64,000 bases of DNA from Fulvimarina endophytica (GTDB lineage: Bacteria; Pseudomonadota; Alphaproteobacteria; Rhizobiales; Rhizobiaceae), in NCBI RefSeq assembly GCF_003403015.1, contig NZ_QURL01000005.1, positions 62,001-126,000 on the forward strand, written 5' to 3'. Made by a program: the position numbers and the translations under genes. The notes beneath the pieces are model-generated. The model did no database searches and was not told the DNA's origin. It worked only from the letters and a program-made list of their open reading frames with translations. Positions 8,068 to 17,737 of this stretch are shown in pieces. How positions within the stretch are numbered: the stretch's first letter is position 1; every line of letters starts with the position of its first letter.

Positions 8068-8119
8068 TTTTGATGACGGAATGCTTTGACGGATCTTGGT
8101 GGTTGCAGGGAGAAGCGGA

Positions 8120-9850
<1,731 letters not shown>

Positions 9851-9938
9851 CCGGACTGCATCGAGACGGTTTCGCAATGACCGATCGGCCCAAGGACGAG
9901 GGTCGCTCCACCCCGGAACAGGACAGAAAAGAGGTATC

Positions 9939-10361
9939 ATGGTGAGCAATTCCGGACCCGGCATCTTTCGCCCCGACGAGATCCCTGCCCGCGAACGCGG
10001 AGGCGGCGCGAAAACGATACCGCTTGTCAACCGGGCATCGGGAACGACCAGTTTCATCAACGGCATCACGATCTTCGCACCGGGCGCCGCGATCCCGTTG
10101 CACAGCCACAATTGCGAGGAGAGCGTCATGCTTCTCGAAGGTCATGCGATTGCCGAGATGGGCGGCGAACGCCATGAGCTGAAGCCGCAGGACACGACCT
10201 TCATTCCGGCAAACCTTCCCCACCGATTCATCAACAAGTCGGAGACGAAGCCCATGAAGATCCTCTGGATCTACGCTTCCGTCGACGCGACGCGGACGAT
10301 CATCGAAACCGGCGATACGCGTTCGATCGACGACGAACACGCCGCTCGAACGGCTGAATGA
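9939..10361 (+). CDS. Cupin-domain protein
   Basis: This 140-aa small protein carries a single cupin barrel. Metal-ligand residues appear in LHSHNCEESVMLLEG (about 50-64), the G(X)5HXH(X)3-4E(X)6G type motif, and in the second motif FIPANLPHRFIN (about 87-98). It starts after GAGG, 88 bp downstream of the dehydratase, and reads in the same direction, so it is likely co-transcribed. It could be an isomerase or epimerase for a sugar acid, or a sensor; its function is not known. Confidence 0.8.
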   Translation: MVSNSGPGIFRPDEIPARERGGGAKTIPLVNRASGTTSFINGITIFAPGAAIPLHSHNCEESVMLLEGHAIAEMGGERHELKPQDTTFIPANLPHRFINKSETKPMKILWIYASVDATRTIIETGDTRSIDDEHAARTAE

Positions 10362-10371
10362 GGAGACGAGG

Positions 10372-10689
10372 ATGTTTCTGGAAATCGCCGAGATCAATGT
10401 GAAGCCTGGTTCCAATGCAGCCTTCGAGGCAGCCGTCGCAGAGGCGGTCCCGGTCTTTCTGCGGGCGCAAGGATGTCTGGGGGTCGAACTCCACCAGACG
10501 GTCGAGGAGCCGCAACGCTACCGGCTGATCGTGCAGTGGCAGCGCGTCGAGGATCACATGGAGACTTTCCGCAACTCCGAAGATTTCCAGGAATGGCGCC
10601 GCCTCGCCTCCCCACACTTCGCCGCGCCCCCGCGCGTGGTGCACACGCGGTCGGTGGTCTCGAGATCGGCTGCGACCGATGTGGATTGA
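10372..10689 (+). CDS. Antibiotic biosynthesis monooxygenase (ABM) domain protein
   Basis: This 105-aa protein fits the dimeric alpha/beta-barrel ABM fold: MFLEIAEINVKPG at the start, then a helix, then CLGVELHQTVEEPQRYRLIVQWQ and a C-terminal FRNSEDFQEWRRL helix. It begins 10 nt after the cupin stop, so the two are probably one operon with the dehydratase. Members include quinol monooxygenases and many with no known reaction. No specific substrate can be assigned. Confidence 0.8.
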   Translation: MFLEIAEINVKPGSNAAFEAAVAEAVPVFLRAQGCLGVELHQTVEEPQRYRLIVQWQRVEDHMETFRNSEDFQEWRRLASPHFAAPPRVVHTRSVVSRSAATDVD

Positions 10690-11347
10690 AGAAGCCGGCC
10701 TTGGGCAGAAAGGGCGACATTCTACTACGCGCGACACCGGCGATCCGGTCCATCATCGAACAGTGAGAGATTGCTTATCGCGAACCGGGTGACCGGGAAG
10801 ACGTCATCGAACGGGTCTTCGTCGCCCCGCCCGTCGAAGTCCTCGGAGAACTTCGGCAACTTGCCGTGTCCGTGCACCGGACGCGCAACGATCGCGTCCA
10901 GTACCACTTCACGTTCAGCAAGGACGACGGGAGCCCTGGAATCGGTGTTGCAGGTGGACACTCGAGCGCGAGCTCGAGGAGGTCAGCGGAAGAAGGCGCC
11001 CCCGACGCTTCGACCGAAGCACAAGACATCGAGGAGAGCAACGACACCAGCGACCCGGGGAGCGGTACCCGGTTGGCCTATCGGATAACCCGATCGACAG
11101 CACAGAAAGCGCCGCTGGCGATGCCGACGCGAGGCCGGGAATCAACCCCGGAGGGCCATCCGCCGAAGACGGACCGCTACCTGGCTTCGAAGTGCCACTT
11201 CAACGCGCCGGCACGGCCAATCTATTTCGATCCCCTAGAAAGAACAACCAGGGGACGGGATGTCTAACTCGACTGTCTAACGCGACATGGTCGCGCACAA
11301 TCGTGCTGGTCCGGAGCTCTGGAAGGCCTGCAAAACAAGGGGTTAGG
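10690..11347. other. 658-bp stretch with no supportable gene
   Basis: This interval lies between the ABM gene and the 3' end of tRNA-Met. Several overlapping open frames exist on both strands but none has a good ribosome site or a recognisable domain. A plus-strand frame near 10790-10930 reads as moderately protein-like, so a decayed gene is possible. A 13-bp tandem repeat lies at 11261-11286. No integrase or attachment core was recognised. Confidence 0.5.
11261..11286 (+). repeat. Tandem 13-bp direct repeat, two copies
   Basis: TGTCTAACTCGAC is followed immediately by TGTCTAACGCGAC, with one mismatch. It sits in the gene-poor stretch about 60 bp from tRNA-Met. No function can be given. Confidence 0.6.
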
Positions 11348-11424
11348 TGGTAGCGGGAGAGGGACTTGAACCCCCGACACGCGGATTATGATTCCGCTGC
11401 TCTAACCAGCTGAGCTACCCCGCC
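11348..11424 (-). tRNA. tRNA-Met (anticodon CAT)
   Basis: A 77-nt cloverleaf on the minus strand starts GGCGGGGTAGCTCAGC, has the anticodon arm GCGGA-ATCATAA-TCCGC (anticodon CAT) and the T-arm GGGGG-TTCAAGT-CCCTC, and ends TCCCGCTA plus an encoded CCA. The 1-72 pair is G-U. The sequence fits elongator Met; a CAT tRNA can also be Ile2 after lysidine modification, which sequence alone does not exclude. Confidence 0.92.
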
Positions 11425-11468
11425 ACGATATGCTGCCGACGCTCGTAAGGGCCGGAGGCATGGCGGTC

Positions 11469-11497
11469 CTATAAGCAAGGATCGCCATGCCTGTCAA
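11469..11497 (-). promoter_or_regulatory. Strong promoter for tRNA-Met inside the end of the upstream gene
   Basis: On the minus strand a perfect TTGACA (11492-11497) is followed by a 17-nt spacer and TTATAG (11469-11474). Initiation would fall near 11462, about 38 nt before the tRNA. The -35 box overlaps the stop codon of the substrate-binding protein gene. Confidence 0.75.
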
Positions 11498-13374
11498 CGG
11501 TTCGCCATCGCAGCTTCGTCCAGCCAGAAGGTCGGGAGTTGATAGCCGTAGAGCGGCGTCTTCTCCGGATGCTCGACGAAGGCCCAGCGGGCCAGCCGCT
11601 GTTCGGGGAGATGGAAGAGCGGGATGACGTACTGACCGGAGACAAGGACGCGGTCATAGGCGCGCACGGCGGTCACGAAGTCCTCGCGGGAGCGAGCGGT
11701 CACGATCTTCTGGATCAGCGCGTCGAGGGCCGGATCGGCGACGCCTGCGAAGTTGAAGGTGCCCTCGACGTCCCGCGAACCGGAGCCCCAGCGATAAACC
11801 TGCTCAGCGCCCGGTGAAAGGGAGGCGGCATAGGTCGCGAAGATCATGTCGTAGTCGTAGCTCGCCCTGCGGGCCTGATACTGGGAATCGTCGACCGTGC
11901 GCAGCTTCAGGTCGATCCCGAGCCGCGAAAGCGTTCGCTTGTAGGCGAGCGCGATTCGCTCCTGCTCGTTCGTCTGGGCCAGAACCTCGAAGGAGAGCGG
12001 CCGTCCGTCAGGCCCGACAAGACTGCGACCCTCGAATCGGTATCCGGCGTCGTTGAGAAGTTTCAGCGCCCTGCGCATCACGTCGCGGTCGGCCCCCGAT
12101 CCATCCGTCGTCGCCGGCCGGTAGGTGCCGTCCATCACGTCCGGGGCCACGGCACCCGGGAACGGGGCGAGAAGCTCGCGTTCGGCCGCGCTGGCCGGAA
12201 TACCGGAGGACGACAGCTCGGAGTTCTCGAAGAAGGAGGAGGTCCGTGCATAGGCCTCGTAGAAGAGGTTCCGGTTCACCCATTCGAAATCGAACAGCAT
12301 GGCCAGCGCCTCGCGCACCTTGCGGTCCTCGAAGACCTGTCGCCGGGTGTTGAAGACGAAGCCGAGCATGTTCGACGGCGCGCCGACCTCGAACCTGTCC
12401 TTGATCACCCGGCCGTCCCGGACCGCCGGAAAGTCATAGGCCGTGCGCCAGTGATTGGGGTCGCCATCGGGATAGACGTAGGTGTTGCCCTTCTTGAAGG
12501 CCTCGAACTGGGCATTCGCATCGCGGAAATAGTCGATGACGATCCGGTCGTAATTGTCGAAGCCCTTCTTGATCGGCAGGTCCCTGCCCCAATAGTCCGG
12601 GTTCTTGCGATAGGTGATCTGCTGTCCGGGACGCACGTCGTCGATGACATAGGGGCCGGAGCCGATCACCGGCTTCAGCGTCGTGCGCTCGAACGTCTCC
12701 CGGTCGAAGGCATGCTCGGGCAGGACCGGCAGCCCGGCGATCAGAAGCGGCGTCTCGCGGTCGGCCGTCTCGTCGAAGGTGAAGCGCACGCCGTGCTCGC
12801 CGACCTTCTCGATCGTCTTGGCCGGGCGCAGCCAGTTCGCATAGAACGGCCGGCCGTGCTCGCGCAGCATCTCGACGGTGAAGAGGACATCCTCCGGGCG
12901 AACCGGCTCGCCATCGGAGAATCTGGCCTCGGGGTTCAGCTGGAACTCGACGAAACTGCGCTGCTCGTCCGTCTCCACGGTCTCGGCAAGGAGCCCGTAC
13001 ATGGTGAACGCCTCGTCCCGGGAGCGCTGCATCAGCGGCTCGAAGACCAGATTGCCGAATTCCCGATCGAACCAGATGCCGCGCGCAGTCGTCAGGGCAC
13101 CGCGAACGATCACCGGGTTCAGGTTGTCGAAACTGCCATAGACGCCGTAGCGCATGGTTCCGCCCTGGGGCGCGTCCGGATTGACCGACGGCACGTGATC
13201 GAAATCGGCGGAAAGCTCCGGCTCTCCCTGCATGGCGAGCGCATGGGAAGGCTCGGCCCTCGAAGGACCCGCCATCAGACCAGCGGCGCCCGCCAGAACG
13301 ACGACGAGGAACGAGAGGGTTCGTTGCCGGGCAAGGAACGTCAAAATGCAGTCTCCACGCAGCATGTCTGTCAT
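11494..13374 (-). CDS. ABC transporter substrate-binding protein, family 5 (YejA-like)
   Basis: This 626-aa periplasmic protein has a signal segment (about 14-40, ending PSRAEPSHALAM) and the SBP_bac_5 domain for oligopeptides or similar ligands. Its start GEPELSADFDHVPSVNPDAPQGGTMRYGVYGSFDNLNP is typical of YejA-type microcin C/peptide-binding proteins, as are KNPDYWGRDLPIKKGFDNYDRI and the length. No permease or ATPase gene is adjacent, so it is an orphan binding protein or works with a distant transporter. Two ATGs (13374 and 13365) are possible starts. Confidence 0.88.
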   Translation of the reverse strand: MTDMLRGDCILTFLARQRTLSFLVVVLAGAAGLMAGPSRAEPSHALAMQGEPELSADFDHVPSVNPDAPQGGTMRYGVYGSFDNLNPVIVRGALTTARGIWFDREFGNLVFEPLMQRSRDEAFTMYGLLAETVETDEQRSFVEFQLNPEARFSDGEPVRPEDVLFTVEMLREHGRPFYANWLRPAKTIEKVGEHGVRFTFDETADRETPLLIAGLPVLPEHAFDRETFERTTLKPVIGSGPYVIDDVRPGQQITYRKNPDYWGRDLPIKKGFDNYDRIVIDYFRDANAQFEAFKKGNTYVYPDGDPNHWRTAYDFPAVRDGRVIKDRFEVGAPSNMLGFVFNTRRQVFEDRKVREALAMLFDFEWVNRNLFYEAYARTSSFFENSELSSSGIPASAAERELLAPFPGAVAPDVMDGTYRPATTDGSGADRDVMRRALKLLNDAGYRFEGRSLVGPDGRPLSFEVLAQTNEQERIALAYKRTLSRLGIDLKLRTVDDSQYQARRASYDYDMIFATYAASLSPGAEQVYRWGSGSRDVEGTFNFAGVADPALDALIQKIVTARSREDFVTAVRAYDRVLVSGQYVIPLFHLPEQRLARWAFVEHPEKTPLYGYQLPTFWLDEAAMANR

Positions 13375-13623
13375 CGGGCACCCGCAGGAGGCGGTGAGCC
13401 GAAGGGAGGCCCGGAATCGCCATTCCTGCGGTGCCGGGCGCGTGCTGTCTAGGTCTTCAATTGGCCTTATTTGCGTCAGACGGAGCGGCCGGCTAAGGAA
13501 CGACCGAATACCGGCCGGAGCCGATCTCGCGATGCGATCGAAGGGTCATCGCGTTCGACCCTCGGACCGGAGGGACATCACCAAGGTCCGTCGCGAACCC
13601 CAGAGGAACAAAGGCCCGATTTC

Positions 13624-14298
13624 ATGCACCGCCATTCCCTTTCCCTGACGATCGCCGCCGCTCTCGTCGGCGTTGCAACGCTCACCGGTGGAGCCGCCGC
13701 ACAGCAGGCCGAGCCCCAGCGTGCAGCGGGCGCTGCCGGCCAGGCTCCTTCGGTTCCCGGCGAATGGTTCAAGGTCTGTTCCGAACAGGGTGAGAACAAT
13801 ATCTGCAACACGCAGTTCACTCTCGTTGCCGATACCCGTCAGCTGATCACCGCGGTGAACCTCATCGAAGTCACCGGCAAGGTCAATCAGAAGGTGGTTC
13901 AGGCCGTCGTTCCGACCGGCCGCGTCATTCCGGCGGGCGTCCAGATCAAGGTCGACGAGAACACCCCCGTAACGCTGAACTATTCGGTCTGCTTCCAGGA
14001 TCGCTGCATCGCGGAGGCCGAACTGACGGACGCGCTCGTCAGCAGCATGAAGCGCGGCCAGCGGATGGCGGTCACCTCAATCAACTTCCAGCGCCAGCCC
14101 AACCCCGTTCCCATCACGCTTGCCGGCTTCACCGCCGCGATCGACGGCGAACCGAGGGATGCGTCCGAGATCGCATCGCGCCAGCGCGAGCTCAACGAAG
14201 CTCTTCAGCAGCAGGCCGAACAGCGCCGCCAGAAGTTCGAGGCGGCACAGGAAGCGGCCAAGAGCGGTGGAGCCGAAGGCGCAAGCAGCGCTCAGTAA
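13624..14298 (+). CDS. Invasion-associated locus B (IalB) family secreted protein
   Basis: This 224-aa protein has a signal peptide (cleavage near residue 26, AAAQQAEP) and an IalB domain (about 44-175) with GEWFKVCSEQG and cysteine pairs typical of the family (CSEQGENNIC and YSVCFQDRCIAEAEL). The C-terminal 50 residues are rich in Q, E, A and K and probably form a coiled coil. IalB-type proteins are widespread in Rhizobiales envelopes; the name does not imply invasion here. The gene ends at a strong terminator. Confidence 0.85.
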   Translation: MHRHSLSLTIAAALVGVATLTGGAAAQQAEPQRAAGAAGQAPSVPGEWFKVCSEQGENNICNTQFTLVADTRQLITAVNLIEVTGKVNQKVVQAVVPTGRVIPAGVQIKVDENTPVTLNYSVCFQDRCIAEAELTDALVSSMKRGQRMAVTSINFQRQPNPVPITLAGFTAAIDGEPRDASEIASRQRELNEALQQQAEQRRQKFEAAQEAAKSGGAEGASSAQ

Positions 14299-14327
14299 TC
14301 AGAGCGGTCTTCTCGATCGAACCGAAG

Positions 14328-14363
14328 GAGCGTCCCGGCCAGTCCGGGGCGCTCTTTCTTTTT
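14328..14363 (+). terminator. Rho-independent terminator after the IalB-like gene
   Basis: GAGCGTCCCGG, loop CCAGT and CCGGGGCGCTC make an 11-bp stem with one G-T pair, followed by TTTCTTTTT. It begins 30 nt after the stop codon. Confidence 0.88.
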
Positions 14364-14413
14364 GGGAACTCCGCGGACCGGGGAAGGTCTTCGAGCCTCG
14401 CCCGGCAGCGAGC

Positions 14414-14944
14414 CTACTTGCCCGCCTTCTTCTCGAATGTCAGGTCGGACACCGTCACGTCCTCGCCGTCGATCTTCTCGACGACGGTCATCTGGAAGGT
14501 GCCGTCGCCCGTGTTCGCGATGCGCATTTTGGCCGTGTCGTCGTCATAGATCTTCTTGTTCCAGGTCACGGTGAGATCGAGCGCATCGCCTTCACGGCTT
14601 CCCGCAAGTTTGGCCGGCCCGCTCTTCGAACCCGTATAGACCCCCGTGTAGTCACCGGTCGCTTCGTCGAGGGTAATCTGCGCACCGATATCGTTGCTCA
14701 TCACGAGGAAGGCGCTGCAATTTCCGGCGAGCGAGAATTCGGTGTCGCTCTCGACCACGCCGTCGAGATCGCAGGACACGTCGACGGGAGCCGGCAATTG
14801 CTGGACCCTCACCTGTCCGCCGCCGGTCCAAGGTCCGGCATAGCGTTCGAAATAGTCCCGCGAGCCGTCCTGCGCCATCGCCGAAAGCGGCAGAGCGAAT
14901 CCCGCCGAAAGGGCGATCGCTAAGGCACGTGCGCAAATCTTCAT
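14414..14944 (-). CDS. Secreted protein of unknown function
   Basis: This 176-aa protein starts with a clear signal peptide (MKICARALAIALSAGFALPLSAMAQDG, cleaved near residue 25). The mature part has two cysteines (CDLDG and GNCSAF) that could form a disulphide, and alternating beta-like strands (FLVMSNDIGAQITLDEATG, GDYTGVYTGSKSGPAKL, ALDLTVTWNKKIYDDD). The pattern resembles small beta-barrel envelope proteins, but I recognise no family. The start is chosen at the MKIC ATG because it begins the signal peptide. It is convergent with the IalB-like gene. Confidence 0.75.
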   Translation of the reverse strand: MKICARALAIALSAGFALPLSAMAQDGSRDYFERYAGPWTGGGQVRVQQLPAPVDVSCDLDGVVESDTEFSLAGNCSAFLVMSNDIGAQITLDEATGDYTGVYTGSKSGPAKLAGSREGDALDLTVTWNKKIYDDDTAKMRIANTGDGTFQMTVVEKIDGEDVTVSDLTFEKKAGK

Positions 14945-15170
14945 TCTCGAATTCCTGTTCTTGTTCTGGGCAGTCCGTCGGGTTCGGTCCTCGGAGACAA
15001 CCCAACGGAAAGGGATCCATCGCTTCCGGCCGGCGTCCCCTCCGGATGTCCCGGACCCTCCTGAATATCGGATGCCATGATCGGATGGCGATATTCGGAC
15101 ACGGAACGTCAGGGGGACACGCTGCGTTGCACACCGAATTTCAAACTTCCAAACCGGAGCATCAGAAGTC

Positions 15171-15329
15171 ATGGACATCATCAGGATCATTCTGGCGATC
15201 ATTCTGCCGCCGCTCGGCGTCTTTCTTCAGGTCGGTCTCGGCAAGCATTTCTGGATCAACATTCTTCTGACGATCCTCGGCTTCATCCCGGGCGTCATTC
15301 ATGCGATCTGGGTGATCGGGCGTTACTGA
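15171..15329 (+). CDS. YqaE/Pmp3-family small membrane protein
   Basis: This 52-aa protein has two hydrophobic helices (about 3-23 and 28-48) and the family motif ILPPLGVFLQVGLGKHFWINILLTILGFIPGVIHA. UPF0057/Pmp3 proteins are proteolipids linked to salt and envelope stress. The gene is followed at 15364 by a hairpin terminator. It stands alone. Confidence 0.92.
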   Translation: MDIIRIILAIILPPLGVFLQVGLGKHFWINILLTILGFIPGVIHAIWVIGRY

Positions 15330-15363
15330 GCGCGACCGCGCCACGGACGATTCTGAAAGCGGA

Positions 15364-15393
15364 GAGCCCGGATCCCAAATCCGGGCTCGATTT
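15364..15393 (+). terminator. Probable terminator after the YqaE-family gene
   Basis: GAGCCCGGAT, loop CCCAA and ATCCGGGCTC form a perfect 10-bp stem followed by GATTTA. The T run is weak, so termination strength is uncertain. Confidence 0.65.
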
Positions 15394-15409
15394 ATGAGAG
15401 GATGGCCCG

Positions 15410-16162
15410 ATGCCGCATTTTTCCAGCGATGGTCTCGACCTCCATTTCGTGGACGAAGGGCCCCGCGATGGAGCCCCGATCCTCCTCGTCCACGGATTCG
15501 CTTCCTCCATCCGCTTCAACTGGACCGATCCGGGCTGGATCGAAACCCTGACCAAGGCCGGCTACAGAGCCATCGCGTTCGACCATCGCGGCCATGGCGA
15601 AAGCGCCAAGCCGACGGAGGAAGCGGCCTACCGGCCCCAGCGTATGGCCGAGGACGCGTTCCGCCTTCTCGATCATCTCGAACTCGAAACGAGCGTCTTC
15701 TTCGGATATTCCATGGGCGCGCGGGTCAGCGCCTTTGCCGCGATCGACCGGCCAGAGCGGGTTTCCAAGCTCGTCCTCGGGGGTCTCGGCTCGGGGCTGA
15801 TCGATGGCGTCGGAGACTGGGACCCGATCGCACGGGCCTTGCGCGCTCCTTCCATCGATGAAGTGAAGGACGCCCGCGGCCAGATGTTCCGCGCCTTTGC
15901 CGACAAGACCCGGAGCAATCGCGAGGCACTCGCCGCCTGCATCGCTCACTCGCGCCAGGAACTGACGGAGGATCAGGTGCGGTCGATCACCTGCCCGACG
16001 CTCATCGGGGTCGGATCGAAGGACGACATCGCGGGTTCGGCGGAGAAACTCGCCGCGATCATGCCGAATGCGACGGCCTTCGAGATCGCCAATCGCGACC
16101 ACATGCTGGCGGTCGGCGACAAGACGTTCAAGGCAGCGGTGCTTCAGTTTCTCGAAACATGA
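15410..16162 (+). CDS. Alpha/beta hydrolase
   Basis: This 250-aa protein has the alpha/beta hydrolase fold with HGF oxyanion segment (28-30), the nucleophile elbow GYSMG (99-103, S101), the acid region GVGSKDD (about 204-209) and the terminal histidine in ANRDHML. Typical reactions are ester or lactone hydrolysis; the substrate is unknown. The gene ends 134 bp before the serine acetyltransferase start and may be co-transcribed with it. Confidence 0.88.
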   Translation: MPHFSSDGLDLHFVDEGPRDGAPILLVHGFASSIRFNWTDPGWIETLTKAGYRAIAFDHRGHGESAKPTEEAAYRPQRMAEDAFRLLDHLELETSVFFGYSMGARVSAFAAIDRPERVSKLVLGGLGSGLIDGVGDWDPIARALRAPSIDEVKDARGQMFRAFADKTRSNREALAACIAHSRQELTEDQVRSITCPTLIGVGSKDDIAGSAEKLAAIMPNATAFEIANRDHMLAVGDKTFKAAVLQFLET

Positions 16163-16295
16163 TTGCGGCCAAAGGCCCCGGCGCGCAAACTTGATCCATC
16201 GCGGTTGGATCGAGAAGCAGAACAGCCTATCTTTACGCCCAGCAGCCTACCATCGGTTCGCGATAGCGCAACAGTCCATGAACCGGAGCCCGTCG

Positions 16296-17114
16296 ATGGT
16301 CACCCGAAACGCGACCAAACTCAGCACCATTCAGAACGTCGATCCGATCTGGACCACGTTGCGTGACGAAGCCAAGGCGATGGCCGATTTCGAGCCGTCG
16401 CTTGCCGGTTTCGTCTATTCGACGATCCTCAATCAGAATTCGTTCGAGGCGGCGCTCGCCCACCGCATCGCCCAGCGAATGGATCACGGCGACGTTCCCG
16501 CCTACATGATCTCCCAGGCGTTCGAGCAGATGTTCGCCGACGATCCGGAGATCTCCCAGATCGTCCGCACCGATATCCAGGCGGTTCTCGACCGGGACGC
16601 CGCCTGCGACCGGTACATCGAGCCGTTTCTTTATTTCAAAGGATTCCACGCGCTCCAGACCCACCGTCTGGCCCACTGGTTCTGGAAGAACGATCGTCGG
16701 GACTTCGCGCTTTTCCTCCAGTCGCGCTCGTCCTCCGTTTTCCAATGCGACATCAATCCGAATGCGCGCTTCGGGCGGGGCATCTTCCTCGATCACTCGA
16801 CCGGGATCGTCGTCGGCGAAACTGCGGTCGTCGATGACGACGTGTCGATCCTTCAGGAGGTCACTCTTGGCGGAACCGGCAAGGAAGACGGTGATCGCCA
16901 TCCGAAAGTCGGCAAGGGCGTGCTCATCGGTGCCGGAGCCAAGATCCTCGGCAATATCCGCATCGGCGACTGCTCGAAGGTGGCGGCCGGCTCGGTCGTC
17001 CTGAAGGACGTTCCGCAATATGCGACCGTCGCCGGCGTTCCCGCGCGCGTTGTATCCGTTCGCAAGGGCTGCGAGCCACCGTCCCGCGTGATGGATCAGG
17101 GCATAGAGCGCTGA
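16296..17114 (+). CDS. cysE: Serine O-acetyltransferase
   Basis: This 272-aa protein has the CysE N-terminal helical domain (WTTLRDEAKAMADFEPSLAGFVYSTILNQ) and the left-handed beta-helix hexapeptide domain (GRGIFLDHSTGIVVGETAVV, GVLIGAGAKILGNIRIG). The catalytic His-containing segments are IFLDHSTGIVVGETA and HPKVGKG. It makes O-acetylserine for cysteine synthesis. The ATG at 16296 has GGAG seven nt upstream and is preferred to an ATG 18 bp earlier with no ribosome site. It converges with the LysE-type gene, 11 bp apart. Confidence 0.93.
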   Translation: MVTRNATKLSTIQNVDPIWTTLRDEAKAMADFEPSLAGFVYSTILNQNSFEAALAHRIAQRMDHGDVPAYMISQAFEQMFADDPEISQIVRTDIQAVLDRDAACDRYIEPFLYFKGFHALQTHRLAHWFWKNDRRDFALFLQSRSSSVFQCDINPNARFGRGIFLDHSTGIVVGETAVVDDDVSILQEVTLGGTGKEDGDRHPKVGKGVLIGAGAKILGNIRIGDCSKVAAGSVVLKDVPQYATVAGVPARVVSVRKGCEPPSRVMDQGIER

Positions 17115-17125
17115 TCCCTACGGGG

Positions 17126-17737
17126 TCAGCCGTGCCAGATCGTTTCGGCGAGGATCGGAAGCACGGATAGCACCAGCAGTCCGGCCATCGCCCCATTGAA
17201 GATGCGGCGGCGCCGGCTGCTGGAGAGCCATTTTGAGACCGCGGCTCCGCCGACCAGCCAGATGCCCGAAAAGGGTGAGCCGGCGACGAGGAAGACGGCG
17301 GCAAGAACCATCGCCTGAACGATCGGGTCGGAGTGGCCTGTCGCGTAGGTCACGCTGGCACTCGTCGCCATGATCCAGGCCTTGGGATTGACCCACTGGA
17401 ACAGTGCGGCTTCCGTAAACGTGATCGGCTGGCCACGGCCCGCCTGGGTCCCCGACGTCTCCGCCGTCGCGATGCGAAAAGCGAGGTAGAGGAGGTAGGT
17501 GATCCCGACGAAACGGAGCACTGCCGAAAAGATCGGAAACTGGAGAAGCGTCGCGCCGAGACCGGCCGCGACGACAAAGACCATGGCGGTAAATCCGAGA
17601 TTGACGCCGAGGTAATGCGGCAGAGCCCGCCGAACCCCGAAATTGGCGCCAGAGGCAAGAAGCATCGCATTGTTCGGCCCCGGGGTCCCGACGGCGACGA
17701 TCACGAACAGGACGAGAGGGAGGAGGGTCTCGCTCAT
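17126..17737 (-). CDS. LysE/RhtB-family amino-acid exporter
   Basis: This 203-aa membrane protein has six hydrophobic segments and the family hallmark [33 protein letters not shown] (about 17-50), plus a mid-protein [14 protein letters not shown]. The family exports amino acids and related metabolites. Its ATG overlaps the murB stop by four bases (ATGA), so translation is coupled to murB. A coupling to a cell-wall gene is unusual; an export role for peptidoglycan-related metabolites is speculative. Confidence 0.9.
   Translation of the reverse strand: MSETLLPLVLFVIVAVGTPGPNNAMLLASGANFGVRRALPHYLGVNLGFTAMVFVVAAGLGATLLQFPIFSAVLRFVGITYLLYLAFRIATAETSGTQAGRGQPITFTEAALFQWVNPKAWIMATSASVTYATGHSDPIVQAMVLAAVFLVAGSPFSGIWLVGGAAVSKWLSSSRRRRIFNGAMAGLLVLSVLPILAETIWHG

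Noticed and set aside
8061..8090. A plus-strand TTGACA that might be the -35 of the IlvD/Edd gene
   Set aside because: No plausible -10 lies at 16-18 nt; the hexamer is better explained as part of the GntR-type operator.
10866..11267. A 133-codon frame in the gap before tRNA-Met
   Set aside because: No ribosome site, no family match and low-complexity ends; kept only as part of a gene-poor stretch.
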